A DNA stretch of 64,000 nucleotides, taken from NCBI GenBank assembly GCA_934725015.1, contig CAKVAS010000003.1, positions 246,629 through 310,628 on the forward strand, in the 5' to 3' direction. The notes under the pieces were generated by a model, which did no database searches, was not told the origin of the DNA, and was given only the letters and a program-made list of their open reading frames with translations. Position numbers and translations under genes: made by a program. Of the stretch, positions 17,249 to 28,536 are shown piece by piece. This DNA is from an uncultured Bacteroidales bacterium. Lineage in GTDB: Bacteria; Bacteroidota; Bacteroidia; Bacteroidales; UBA932. Numbering within the stretch: the stretch's first letter is position 1; each line of letters opens with the position of its first letter.

Positions 17249-18118
17249 ATGAAGAAAAATCTTATCAAGGCGGCTTCGCTTATCTGCGGAGTTGCAGCAC
17301 TCCTCTCATGCGAAAAGAAGCCGGTTGACAATGGCCCGATTGACCTCGAACAGCACTACAAGATGGTCTATATGCTCGGCGCGGCTCCGGGGAAATGGGA
17401 CAGCGCGGACCCTATGCCGATGAACACCACCGACGACCAGGACGTATTCACTTACGAGATTGACCTCATCAGAAGCGCGGAGAACAAGCTCATCAAGTTC
17501 TGTGTCTCCGTTGACAGCTGGGACAAGGCCAAGTTCCTGCTTCCTGAGGCCGTTCTCGAAGGCGAATCCTACGCCTATCTCAAGGAGGGAGAGAACAAGC
17601 TCCGCCTCGCGCAGGCAGTGCTGAAGGATGCGGCCACCGGCGAGATGACAGTGGATGACCATTTCTTCGGGATGGCAAAGGGCACGAGCGGGAAGTACCG
17701 CCTCGAAGTGAACCCGGTGAAGCTCACGCTCACGGCGACAAAGCTCTCTTCCATCGCTGAACCCGAGTTCCGCGAATGGGAGGAAGGCCGCGTCTATATG
17801 GTCGGGGATGCCGCGCCGACGGGATGGGACATCAACCAGCCTACAATCCTCGACAAGAACGGCGACGTTCACAGCTTTGAGGGAGAACTGAAGGCGGGCG
17901 AGTTCAAGTTCCCTACCAAGTACTCATGGGACTGCCCTACCTATATGGCTCCCGACGAGAACGGAACCGAACTCTCGAAGGCCGGGTTTGAAGGTAAGGT
18001 CGCTCTCATGCCGGAAGGTACGCCTGACCAGAAATTCAAGTTAACCGATGCCGGAAGGTACAGGCTCACGCTCAACACGGCGACGCTTGATTTCAAGGCT
18101 GAATATCTCGGAAAATGA
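17249..18118 (+). CDS. SusE/SusF-like surface glycan-binding lipoprotein
   Basis: 289 residues with a lipoprotein signal (LLSCEKK). Two related beta-sandwich modules of SusE/F type are visible (about residues 35-165 and 170-289). Each starts near a VYMLGAAPGKWD or VYMVGDAAPTGWD block, the usual signature of the starch-binding modules of SusE and SusF. SusE has about 390 residues with three domains, so this is a short version without the N-terminal Ig-like domain. It should hold alpha-glucan at the cell surface. The stop overlaps the next start (ATGATG), implying translational coupling. Confidence 0.82.
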   Translation: MKKNLIKAASLICGVAALLSCEKKPVDNGPIDLEQHYKMVYMLGAAPGKWDSADPMPMNTTDDQDVFTYEIDLIRSAENKLIKFCVSVDSWDKAKFLLPEAVLEGESYAYLKEGENKLRLAQAVLKDAATGEMTVDDHFFGMAKGTSGKYRLEVNPVKLTLTATKLSSIAEPEFREWEEGRVYMVGDAAPTGWDINQPTILDKNGDVHSFEGELKAGEFKFPTKYSWDCPTYMAPDENGTELSKAGFEGKVALMPEGTPDQKFKLTDAGRYRLTLNTATLDFKAEYLGK

Positions 18119-19479
18119 TGAAACGCCTGACAATCATTACACTGACACTGCTGTCCCTCCTGCCCTCTCAGCTCGGCGCGAGGGACAGCAGGTTCACCCG
18201 CAAGGGAACGGGGCCGATGTACTGGATTGCCTACGAGTACTGCTACGACCGCAATGTCCCGATTATGGAACAGCGGTGGAAGGCCAACATCGACTGGGTG
18301 GCAAGGGAACTCAGGGACAGCGGCTACGACATGATTTCCAACGACGGGTGGATAGAGGCGGCGCAGACCATCGACGAACACGGCTTCATAACAAAATACA
18401 ACAGCGGTTGGGAGCACGATTTCGCATGGTGGAACGACTACATCTTCAGCAAGGGGATGAAGGCCGGGGTCTATTACAACCCTCTCTGGATGACGCGCAC
18501 AGCGTACGAGCGGAACTGCCCCGTCTCAGGAACGTCTGTCAGGGCAAGGGACATTGCCGGGGACAGGCCGTTCAACGGGGAACTTCACTGGGTCGATGTC
18601 GATAAGAGCGGCGCGGAACAGTGGGTGAAGGGATATGTACGCCATTTCATAAATCTCGGGTTCACCTTCCTCCGCATTGATTTCCTTGAGAACTATGAGG
18701 GGAAATACGGCACCGGGCGCTACGCAAAGGCGCTGCGCTGGATTATGGAGGAGGCCGGGGACGAGATTTTCCTCAGTCTTGTGATGCCGAACTGCTACGA
18801 TCATGCGGCGACCGAACTGCTTTACGGGGACATGATACGCATTGACGACGACTGCTTCGAGGGAGACTGGAACTTCGTCAGCGCACGCAGGCGCGGACAG
18901 GTGAAGGACCATTGGCCGATGTACCCCAATGTCTTTGACGGAATGGTCGGGTTCTCGGACGTCGCCGTGAAGGGGCAGATGATTGCCGACGGCGACTTCA
19001 TGCGTCTCAACAGGCTCGCTAATACCGCCGAACGGCGCTTCCTCTTTTCCCTGATGGTCATGGGAGGCTCGGCTCTCGCGATTGCCGACCAGTTCGACAC
19101 GGTCACAGACGATGCGATGGAAATCTATCGCAACGCCGAACTCATCGAACTGAACCGGCAGGGATTCGTCGCCAAGCCTCTGAGCCGCAACATTCACGAC
19201 GTCAAAAGTTCCACATGGGTGGGAAAACTGCCCGACGGAAGCTTTGTCGTTGGACTGTTCAACCGGGAAGAGGTTGCAATGGACTGCGGCATAAGCTTTT
19301 CCGAGACACTTGGAATAGAAAGCGGAGCCGCACGTGTCCGCGACCTCTGGGAACACACGGAGCTCGGCGTGGCGGAGGGCGGATTCAGCAGGAGGCTCGC
19401 CCCGCATTCGTGCATGGTCGTGAAAGTGGCCCCGTGCGAAAAGACGCGCTCCGGCTTCGGATGCTCACGGTGCAGATGA
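18115..19479 (+). CDS. clan GH-D glycoside hydrolase, GH27-like (alpha-galactosidase or isomaltodextranase type)
   Basis: 454 residues with a signal peptide. The (beta/alpha)8 barrel shows GH27 landmarks: SGYDMISNDGWIEA near residue 69, an FSKGMKAGVYYNP strand near 111, the nucleophile strand FTFLRIDF (Asp189) and the acid/base strand MIRIDDD (Asp244-246). A beta-sandwich domain fills the C-terminus. Because its partners are a GH97 of alpha-glucosidase type and a SusE/F-like protein, I favour an alpha-1,6-glucan (isomaltooligosaccharide) role over alpha-galactosidase, but this is inference. A GH27 alpha-galactosidase is the alternative. It starts inside the stop of the preceding gene. Confidence 0.72.
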   Translation: MMKRLTIITLTLLSLLPSQLGARDSRFTRKGTGPMYWIAYEYCYDRNVPIMEQRWKANIDWVARELRDSGYDMISNDGWIEAAQTIDEHGFITKYNSGWEHDFAWWNDYIFSKGMKAGVYYNPLWMTRTAYERNCPVSGTSVRARDIAGDRPFNGELHWVDVDKSGAEQWVKGYVRHFINLGFTFLRIDFLENYEGKYGTGRYAKALRWIMEEAGDEIFLSLVMPNCYDHAATELLYGDMIRIDDDCFEGDWNFVSARRRGQVKDHWPMYPNVFDGMVGFSDVAVKGQMIADGDFMRLNRLANTAERRFLFSLMVMGGSALAIADQFDTVTDDAMEIYRNAELIELNRQGFVAKPLSRNIHDVKSSTWVGKLPDGSFVVGLFNREEVAMDCGISFSETLGIESGAARVRDLWEHTELGVAEGGFSRRLAPHSCMVVKVAPCEKTRSGFGCSRCR

Positions 19480-19518
19480 TTTTGGAATGTGTTTTGCGGC
19501 ACGGCGCCCGCACACTAA

Positions 19519-21648
<2,130 letters not shown>

Positions 21649-21718
21649 TTCACATCCGCTCCCCGCTCCGGATTTTTCACAAAGCGCCTTTCTCTGCACA
21701 TTCAGTCAAAATTTTCAC

Positions 21719-21726
21719 TAATTTTG
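21719..21726 (+). promoter_or_regulatory. -7 element of the second membrane AraC gene
   Basis: TAATTTTG matches TAnnTTTG, 22 nt upstream of the ATG at 21749. The -33 region is not recognisable. Confidence 0.45.
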
Positions 21727-21748
21727 CAGGGAAAAGCGGTTTGTGGAG

Positions 21749-22903
21749 ATGAACTATCAGTCTGTTTCGGACATATTCTTCGCGGATGCCTGCCTGACCT
21801 ACATTCTGGCCGGCATTTTTTGCGCCATCGTGCGGTGGTTTCATGTCTGCGCCCCCTATTCGGGAGACGCGGCGGATTACTACTACCCGGCGCGGAGACA
21901 GCTGACTTTCTTCTACGCCGTCTGCCTGCTCCAGTTTCCCTATGTGATTGATCCGTCGAGCGAAGCGACATGGATTTATGTCAGCATATTCGGGATTCTC
22001 TACTACCCTGTCTGCTTCGCGCTGCTGTTCAGACGCTACTTCGACCGCAGGAACATCTACGACAGCTGGCGGGGACTCCTGTTCACGATTCTTCCGCTCG
22101 TCGCGCTGTGTGCGCTCTGCATCGCCTCGCTGGCCTGCGGGGAATGGGTTGAATCCAGATGGCACGCGCTGATGATTGCCGGCGGAGCCGTGAGCCTCAT
22201 GCTGATGTCCTACACGGCCACGGTTTCCGTGCAGCTGAAACGCAAGATTGACAAATACCACTACGACAACTACTCCTGCGAGCAGGACTTCCCCTACAAG
22301 TTCGCGAGGACGGTGGTCTATCTGCCGTTCTTCTGGTTCATCCTCTCGTGGGTTGTGTTTCTGACCGAAAGCCGATGGGTGAAGTTCGGAGCGGATATTG
22401 TCATGACGGTGTGGATGGTGACCTTCCTGCTGAAGGTGCTGCATCCGCAGAGACCTTCGCCGTCCGTGACAGGATGTGAGGAAGGCGGGGACGTCCCGGA
22501 AGGGAATGCCGTGCCGGAAAATGCAGAAGCCGCCGACGGGGATGGAGACAGAGGATTCGCCGACGAAAGGGAGCGCGAGGAGATTCACGGGGAGCTTGTC
22601 GGGATTATCGGGAATATGTATCTGAACTCCGGACTTCTGAAGACCGAAGTCATCGACAGGATAGACTATGGAAAGAAGACCCTCGCCAAGGAATATATCG
22701 CCGAGGTTGGCTTCTACAATTTCGTCAACGCCTTCCGTCTCGAACACGCGAGGCTCTACCGGGAGGCGCACCCGCAGGCAACGCTCGACCGGATTGCGGA
22801 GGAGTCCGGATTCCGCGACCGCTTCGCGCTGAACTACGCCAGAAACAAGATCACGTTCGACTACAGCAGCCTCATCGGGGATTTCCGCCCGAACATTAAA
22901 TAA
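21749..22903 (+). CDS. membrane-anchored AraC-family regulator
   Basis: 384 residues from the ATG at 21749 (a GTG two codons upstream is possible). The first ~230 residues hold about seven hydrophobic segments, the next ~60 form an acidic linker, and the last ~90 carry an AraC-type HTH (EEIHGELVGIIGNMYL, LAKEYIAEVGFYNFVNAFR, LDRIAEESGFRDRFAL). It has the same architecture as the N-terminal 390 residues of the PUL1 regulator, though the sequences have diverged. No enzyme or receiver domain is visible. It could sense a membrane-associated signal for PUL1 or for the pilus operon downstream. Confidence 0.75.
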   Translation: MNYQSVSDIFFADACLTYILAGIFCAIVRWFHVCAPYSGDAADYYYPARRQLTFFYAVCLLQFPYVIDPSSEATWIYVSIFGILYYPVCFALLFRRYFDRRNIYDSWRGLLFTILPLVALCALCIASLACGEWVESRWHALMIAGGAVSLMLMSYTATVSVQLKRKIDKYHYDNYSCEQDFPYKFARTVVYLPFFWFILSWVVFLTESRWVKFGADIVMTVWMVTFLLKVLHPQRPSPSVTGCEEGGDVPEGNAVPENAEAADGDGDRGFADEREREEIHGELVGIIGNMYLNSGLLKTEVIDRIDYGKKTLAKEYIAEVGFYNFVNAFRLEHARLYREAHPQATLDRIAEESGFRDRFALNYARNKITFDYSSLIGDFRPNIK

Positions 22904-22932
22904 ACCCCAGACGGCTCCTTTTGTCATTCCCT

Positions 22933-23076
22933 CATATTTGCCATTTCGAATATTTTTCATCTCGAATATTTTTCATCTCGAATATTTTTCATCTCGAATA
23001 TTTTTCATCTCGAATATTTTTCATCTCGAATATTTTTCATCTCGAATATTTGTCATTTCGAATATTTGTCATTTCG
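22933..23076 (+). repeat. 16-bp tandem repeat array, nine units
   Basis: Six identical units of AATATTTTTCATCTCG (22949-23044) are flanked by one variant unit upstream (22933-22948) and two downstream (AATATTTGTCATTTCG, 23045-23076). The array runs directly into a copy of the dispersed repeat at 23067-23096. The 363-nt space between the AraC gene and the pilus operon holds this array, the dispersed repeat and a -7 element, but no gene. Confidence 0.9.
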
Positions 23077-23096
23077 AACATAGTGAGAAATCTTTA
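23067..23096 (+). repeat. dispersed repeat family 1, copy 1
   Basis: TGTCATTTCGAACATAGTG followed by AGAAATCTTTA. It is related to copies at 37619-37704, 45304-45336 and 46396-46427. Confidence 0.7.
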
Positions 23097-23189
23097 TGCA
23101 AAAGGCACAAAATTCACAAAAACTGACATTCCCCGCCCCATTTTCACAAACAAAACCCGTCGTTCACCTGCCCTTGCATTTTTATTCCT

Positions 23190-23197
23190 TACTTTTG
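23190..23197 (+). promoter_or_regulatory. -7 element of the pilus operon
   Basis: TACTTTTG matches TAnnTTTG. It would give a leader of about 65 nt before the GTG start at 23267. No clear -33 element. Confidence 0.4.
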
Positions 23198-23266
23198 CCA
23201 AGTTTTTGAGGTCGGTTTCCGAGCCGCAATATAAATGGTAAAAATAAACGCAAAACACGGACAGCA

Positions 23267-24430
23267 GTGAAACTTCTGAAATCATTGACAGCCGCGGCAA
23301 TCATCCTGACAATGGCCGGGTGCGCCGGGAAAGGCTCCGAAGACAAGACAATGCCGGTGCCGGTCCACGAGAGAGAGACTGAGGGCGAGGCCGTCGAAAC
23401 GGCTTCCGATGACAGGCCGGAGACATCTGTTATAAAAGAATCTGACACTACAATGAAAGCGGCTGCAACCGAAGCGCCCGCAGGTGACGACACTTCAGTG
23501 GCGGCCGGCACGGCAACCGCCGCGAAAGGAACTTCGGATGCGAAAGACTCTTCGGATGCGGAAAAGCCGGAGGCCGAAACCGCAATGGTCGGAACAGCGG
23601 CTGAAGACAAGACCGAGGCAAATGCTGAAAACGAGACCGTGAAAGCGAACGAAACTCAGCCGGAGAAAAAGACAGATATAAAACAGACTGCGGAGACGCA
23701 AGTCGCGGAGACGCAACCGGAAATGATACTGGAGGCTGAAGGAGAAAAAGCAGGAAGCAGCTTCGGGAAAGGCTGGTATGCCGGCGCTGAAGGAGGACTC
23801 GCCTTCGCAGAAAGCACGTTCAGCAGCTTCGGGGCAGGCGGTGCACGCGCCGGGGGTTCCGGGAGCCTGTTCGCCGGCTACAGGTTCAGCGGATGGCTTT
23901 CACTTGAAGTCTTCGCCGGCCTCGGAGGAACGCGGATGACAGCACGGGAATGCTGCTCGGAGGCTAACCTTTGGCTTTCCAAGGACGGCGAGCAGTTCCG
24001 CGCCGCCGTTCTGGGCAAGGAAGGCGGCTACTACAGCGAACTTGAAAGCTCCGTTTTCCTGCAGAACTACGGACTGCGCCTCAACTTTGACATCCTCGCC
24101 CTCATCCCGGCGACAAAGGACGGGAAATGGAGCCTCGAACTCGCCCCTGCAATCTCGGCGCTCGGATCCAAGGCAAAGACAAGGACCGCGGCGAAAGAAT
24201 CCATATTCAGCGCGAAGAATTGGCAGCTCGGACTCGGCGGGCGAGTTCAGGCAGGCTATGACGTGCTCCCGTGGATGAACGCCGGGGTCTTCACGGGCCT
24301 GACTTTCGGAACCGGAAGGCACATCGACGCGCTCCCTGCCGACGGACACAAAAGCAACTTCATCTGGGAAAGCGGAGTCCGTCTGACATTCTCGATTCCC
24401 GACAAAACAAGCAAAAAATCAGGAAGATGA
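23267..24430 (+). CDS. outer-membrane lipoprotein with disordered linker and beta-barrel domain
   Basis: 387 residues starting at GTG (no in-frame ATG fits), with lipobox MAGC. Residues 20-160 are low complexity, rich in Ala, Glu, Thr, Lys and Asp, and look disordered. From about 165 a beta-barrel-like domain begins (GWYAGAEGGLAF, GSLFAGYRFSGWLSLEVFAG, and a last strand SGVRLTFSI). It is the first gene of the pilus operon and overlaps the anchor gene by 4 nt. In other Bacteroidales a small barrel protein often opens Mfa/Fim operons; I infer an equivalent role in outer-membrane support or assembly. Family not recognised. Confidence 0.6.
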   Translation: MKLLKSLTAAAIILTMAGCAGKGSEDKTMPVPVHERETEGEAVETASDDRPETSVIKESDTTMKAAATEAPAGDDTSVAAGTATAAKGTSDAKDSSDAEKPEAETAMVGTAAEDKTEANAENETVKANETQPEKKTDIKQTAETQVAETQPEMILEAEGEKAGSSFGKGWYAGAEGGLAFAESTFSSFGAGGARAGGSGSLFAGYRFSGWLSLEVFAGLGGTRMTARECCSEANLWLSKDGEQFRAAVLGKEGGYYSELESSVFLQNYGLRLNFDILALIPATKDGKWSLELAPAISALGSKAKTRTAAKESIFSAKNWQLGLGGRVQAGYDVLPWMNAGVFTGLTFGTGRHIDALPADGHKSNFIWESGVRLTFSIPDKTSKKSGR

Positions 24431-25320
24431 AAAGACACATATATATTATAGTGATGATTTTGTCGCTCCCCGCCATGCTCGGGGTTTCATCCTGCAACGT
24501 CAAGGTGACGCACGGGGCAGGAACAGACGGGACGCAGTCCGTCAGCCTTGAACTCTGCCGGGACGAGGCAATGGACACATATCCGGAAATCAGCGACATC
24601 CTGCTCTGCATACATGACAATTCCGCAAAGACCTCCTCGGCATACCGCTTCACCGATGCCGAAGGGCTTGCCCGGGAACACTTTCTCCTGAACGAAGGAC
24701 AGTACCGCTTTGCCGGGGCCGTGAACATGACGAAGCCATATTCCGTCACGGAAGACACGGAACCGACAGCAAGCCTTTCCGACCTCACGGTCAATCCTCA
24801 CGAGGCGTTCGCATACATGGCGGACATCACGGTCGGCGGAAGCGGGCATCAGCTGGTCCGCGCCGCTGTCAGGCCTTTTCTTCCGGAACTCACGGTGGAA
24901 CTTGACGAGGCCGAGACTGTCAGCGGGATTCAGATGGAGTTTCTCAACATGGCCGCCGCAGTGAATCTCATGGATGTCGATGACGAAGGACACGGAGCCA
25001 CGGTGAACGGCGTTGCTGTCGGTGTGCGCGAGCCGGAGTTCATATCCACGGAAAACGGTAAGGTGACGACGGAGGCGATGCGTGTGATGCCGACCGTCAT
25101 GGGGGAGTCGAGCTCGGCCATCCGCATGACAGTCACGATGAAGGACGGGAAGTCGATGAAATGCAGCATCGAGGCCCCGGTGATGGTTCAGTCGGGAAAA
25201 TATATCCTCAAGCTGAAAGTCAGCGAACTCCGTGAATATATGTACGTCAATCCGTTCAGAATCGACGGATGGACGGAAGGATGGGCATTCGACGGGACAA
25301 TCCTCAACCCGGAGGGATGA
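24427..25320 (+). CDS. Mfa2/FimB-like fimbrial anchor lipoprotein
   Basis: 297 residues from the ATG at 24427, which overlaps the preceding stop (ATGA) and begins a lipoprotein signal peptide (VSSCNVK). The sequence shows two transthyretin-like sandwich domains typical of the Mfa2/FimB group, with conserved-looking blocks HEAFAYMADITVGG, VMPTVMG and SGKYILKLKV. In Porphyromonas gingivalis Mfa2 and FimB cap the pilus at the outer membrane and limit its length. Position ahead of the fimbrillin genes agrees with this. Confidence 0.72.
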   Translation: MKRHIYIIVMILSLPAMLGVSSCNVKVTHGAGTDGTQSVSLELCRDEAMDTYPEISDILLCIHDNSAKTSSAYRFTDAEGLAREHFLLNEGQYRFAGAVNMTKPYSVTEDTEPTASLSDLTVNPHEAFAYMADITVGGSGHQLVRAAVRPFLPELTVELDEAETVSGIQMEFLNMAAAVNLMDVDDEGHGATVNGVAVGVREPEFISTENGKVTTEAMRVMPTVMGESSSAIRMTVTMKDGKSMKCSIEAPVMVQSGKYILKLKVSELREYMYVNPFRIDGWTEGWAFDGTILNPEG

Positions 25321-25366
25321 AACTCCATGATTCGGAATATAGAAACAAATATAAACTCACATAAAA

Positions 25367-27502
25367 ATGAAGAAAACGATTTATTGTTCGATGATTCTTG
25401 CGCTTGCGGCGCTCAATTTTGCCGCCTGCACCAAGAACGCGGCCGAAGCTGAAGAAGCCGGGCCGGGACAGCTGATGCATGTGGTTCCTTCCATGGCAAG
25501 CGGCAGCACAGGCATCACTGAAGCCGAAGACATCCAGACATTCATGCTGCGCATCTCCGACGCGGCCAAGAGCCAGTACAATTACTACGCGGCCATGACC
25601 CTCGAAAACGGAGAATGGAAGAGCAAGGCCATAGACCCATCTACTGCGGCTGTCGGTGACGAGTTCCAGATGCTTTGGGCAAATTCAAGCTCTCCTGTGA
25701 CCGCGGCTGCCATATTCTGCAACAACGCCGTGGTGACTGAGGGTAATTTCCGGGAACTCACCTTCAATCATGTGGAAGACCAGACGACCCCTGAGGCAAT
25801 CAAGGCCATTGACTGGCTCTATATGGCACCTAAGCAGTTCAGTCCGGCGGACGGTAGCATAGGCGTGGAACTTGCCCACACGATGGCAAAACTCACCGTC
25901 AAGGTCACCCTCGACGACGAGTTCAACGCCGTGCCCGGAACGACTGCAAATCCGATAGAGAGCATCAGTGTCGGCAAATTCACCGACAAGTATGACTTCG
26001 TGATAGACGATAAAGGCGGACAGTGGTGGCTGAACAGTACCGCACAGTCGGCTCTGGACAAAACGATTTCCCCATGCGAGACGGGATTCACGGCAGGTGA
26101 ACTCGGAACAAAGAAAGCCGTTGCCGAATACGAGTGCCTTGTGATTCCTTGGGAAATGTTTGCAGGCGAACTCGCGGTGAATCTAACGATTAACGGCACT
26201 GATTACGAATGGAAGTCGCAGACCAAGACGGTGTTTGAAATCAACCACAGTTATGAGCTTGCGCTCAAGGTCGGCAAGGGTGTCGTCACTCTCGCCTCTC
26301 CGATTAAGGTGAGCGACTGGAACGACGCCGCGCTGCCGGACGGAGACACCGACGCGACGGCATTCGCGGTATGGGACGGCTCGGTTTCCGCCATCAAGGA
26401 CATTCAGGGCAGCGGCACCGAGGACGACCCGTTCCTCATGACCTCCGGAGCGGACCTCGCCTGCCTTGCGAAGGTCATCAATTCGGGAGTGGTCAACGAA
26501 CTGAGCAACGGAAGGCATTTCAAGCTCACCAACGACATCGACCTTGCCGGCAAGGAATGGACGCCAATCAACTATCAGAAGGACTTCTCCGGAAGGAGTC
26601 TTCATGGTCATTTCTACGGTAACGGCAAGACAATCAAGAACCTCAAGATTGACAGAAGCGGCACAGGCGAGTCAGCCGGATTCTTCGGCGCGGGGTCGTC
26701 ATTCATCATCAGCGACCTGACCATAACTGAAGCCGACGTCAAGGCAGACGAATTTGCAGGCATTCTGATTGGGACAATCTCCCAGTCCGGAGGTTCGACT
26801 TCAGCCGTGCCTGAAATCATCAACTGCCATGTCAGCGGCAAGGTGACAAGCAACGGACTGAACCAAGATGCCAACGGATGTTTCGGAGGAATCGTCGGGC
26901 AGGCAAACTATACCATAGTCCGCAACTGTACTGCCGATGTTACCGTAGCCGGTGACCAGTGCTCAGGCGGCATTGCCGGCGCTCTGTTCAGGAGTTCCTG
27001 CTACAACTGCTCTGTGAGAGGAAGTGTAAAGGGGTACTATGCTGTAGGTGGACTTACCGGCGCTCACGAAGGAACAGGAACCATAACGGACTGCGTCTCG
27101 TATGCAGATGTGACGGCAACGAACTGGAACTGCGGAGGCCTTGTAGGATATTTTGACGGAGGCGAAGAAGAGAACCAAAGCAAGTGCACGCTCAACAACT
27201 GCACGGTGTATGGAAAAACGACTTCCGCTTTGGATTGGTATCAGCATCATCTCGGAGGTCTTGCCGGATATATGGCAAACGCCACGGCAACTGACTGCAA
27301 GGCGGCTGGAGAAGTCACGGTTCCGAAGAAATACACCGAGGCCGACGAATACGGCCCTTCACAGGCAGGAACCTTCATCGGTTATGACGGAGGCAATGCC
27401 AAGACCGTAAGATGCAGCTATGTCGCGGCAAAGAACACGATGGGCTTCGGGGTCATCGGCGCATCGGAAGGAACCTCGGTCCACGACATTACGGCGAAAT
27501 AA
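25367..27502 (+). CDS. fimbrillin-family protein with C-terminal GLUG repeats, candidate pilus tip adhesin
   Basis: 711 residues with a lipoprotein signal (AACTKN). Residues 25-325 resemble a fimbrillin fold (LAHTMAKLTVKVTL; VSDWNDA at the end). Residues about 345-710 carry GLUG-type repeats of a right-handed beta-helix: GGIVGQ, GGIAGAL, GGLTGA, GGLVGYF, GGLAGYM, with cysteines in the turns. Type V pilins are exported as lipoproteins and cut by an Arg-gingipain-like protease before strand exchange. The adhesin-like helix suggests it sits at the tip. Function is inferred from architecture and operon position. Confidence 0.75.
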   Translation: MKKTIYCSMILALAALNFAACTKNAAEAEEAGPGQLMHVVPSMASGSTGITEAEDIQTFMLRISDAAKSQYNYYAAMTLENGEWKSKAIDPSTAAVGDEFQMLWANSSSPVTAAAIFCNNAVVTEGNFRELTFNHVEDQTTPEAIKAIDWLYMAPKQFSPADGSIGVELAHTMAKLTVKVTLDDEFNAVPGTTANPIESISVGKFTDKYDFVIDDKGGQWWLNSTAQSALDKTISPCETGFTAGELGTKKAVAEYECLVIPWEMFAGELAVNLTINGTDYEWKSQTKTVFEINHSYELALKVGKGVVTLASPIKVSDWNDAALPDGDTDATAFAVWDGSVSAIKDIQGSGTEDDPFLMTSGADLACLAKVINSGVVNELSNGRHFKLTNDIDLAGKEWTPINYQKDFSGRSLHGHFYGNGKTIKNLKIDRSGTGESAGFFGAGSSFIISDLTITEADVKADEFAGILIGTISQSGGSTSAVPEIINCHVSGKVTSNGLNQDANGCFGGIVGQANYTIVRNCTADVTVAGDQCSGGIAGALFRSSCYNCSVRGSVKGYYAVGGLTGAHEGTGTITDCVSYADVTATNWNCGGLVGYFDGGEEENQSKCTLNNCTVYGKTTSALDWYQHHLGGLAGYMANATATDCKAAGEVTVPKKYTEADEYGPSQAGTFIGYDGGNAKTVRCSYVAAKNTMGFGVIGASEGTSVHDITAK

Positions 27503-27527
27503 TTTTAACGACTGAAAGACAACGATT

Positions 27528-28451
27528 ATGAAAAATCTGAAATATATATTTGCCGCAATGGCACTTGTTGCCGCAGTTTCCGGATGCAACAAGGAGCAGA
27601 GGGCACAGGATGGGAACTTTCCTGCCGACGGGGTTGTCCGCGTGAACACCACGGTTGCGGCTCCGCTCACCAAGGCCGGGACAAACGACTATGAGGGCGA
27701 GACCCTCGGTCTCTACATCGACTACGGCACGGGAGACAGGTTCACGGCAAGCAATGTTCTCTGGAACAAGGATGTAAACGGGAAATGGACCGCGTCCGAA
27801 CTCATGCTCTGGAAAAATGCGCAGGATCACGCTGCGGTCTATGCCTACGCGCCATACACAACCGCGGCTTCCGGAGACATAGTCCCGTTCGACATTCCGG
27901 CCGACCAGACCGCAGGCATTGATGCTGCCGACTTCGTATGCTTCACTGACGACGACTTCGCTCCATACACGGACCTCGACTGGGCCAGCGCCATTGCAGT
28001 GAACTTCCGCCACGCGCTCGTGAAGCTCACCGTGAACATCACAAGGGGCAACCAGTTCGACGGCGTGGAGACGACAGTCAAGTCAGTGACCATCAAGCGC
28101 ACCGCAGGCACCATCAACTGTGACCTCGCATCCTCCGGAGCAGTGTCCATTCCGACAGATGCCGCCTCAGTTGACGTCATCATGCACAAGGCCGGCGACA
28201 ACTGCTACGAAGGCATATTCTTCCCGTACCTCGGGCAGAAGCCGGGCGAGGAGGCCATCGTGGTGGTGATGGAGGATGGAAGCAGTCACTCCTATGTCGT
28301 GCCGTCCGCAGGAATCAGTTTCGACGGCGGATACTCCTACACGATGAACCTCAAGATAGGCAAGGACAAGCTGACTCTCGCGCGCAACATCAGCGTCAAG
28401 AGCTGGAATGATGTGGAAAAAATAGAAGGCGGAGAAGCGGAAAGGATTTGA
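27528..28451 (+). CDS. fimbrillin-family lipoprotein, likely pilus subunit (first copy)
   Basis: 307 residues, lipoprotein signal (AVSGCNKE). Two-domain fimbrillin features are visible: VNFRHALVKLTVNI near residue 160, YEGIFFPYL near 225 and the closing strand GYSYTMNLKIGKDKLTLA followed by VKSWND. The closing region is the donor strand of type V pili. It lies 25 nt after the GLUG protein. It is related to the next gene; the pair could be stalk and adaptor, or alternative major subunits. Confidence 0.75.
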   Translation: MKNLKYIFAAMALVAAVSGCNKEQRAQDGNFPADGVVRVNTTVAAPLTKAGTNDYEGETLGLYIDYGTGDRFTASNVLWNKDVNGKWTASELMLWKNAQDHAAVYAYAPYTTAASGDIVPFDIPADQTAGIDAADFVCFTDDDFAPYTDLDWASAIAVNFRHALVKLTVNITRGNQFDGVETTVKSVTIKRTAGTINCDLASSGAVSIPTDAASVDVIMHKAGDNCYEGIFFPYLGQKPGEEAIVVVMEDGSSHSYVVPSAGISFDGGYSYTMNLKIGKDKLTLARNISVKSWNDVEKIEGGEAERI

Positions 28452-28536
28452 GTGTCTTTTGGGTCTATATCCACCTAAGATTGACCACACATCTGAAAAA
28501 GTACAAAAAGATAAAAAACTATTGAAACAAATGATT

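Noticed and set aside
18115..19479. GH-D enzyme called firmly as alpha-galactosidase
   Set aside because: The fold is supported, but locus partners favour alpha-glucan; the specificity cannot be settled from motifs.
21677..22960. A 427-residue open frame antisense to the second membrane AraC gene
   Set aside because: The sense frame has clear membrane segments, an HTH and a -7 element; the antisense product is basic and His/Arg-rich with no domain.
22933..23076. 16-bp repeats considered as a CRISPR array or an invertible promoter
   Set aside because: There are no spacers, and no inverted repeats or recombinase gene that would allow inversion.
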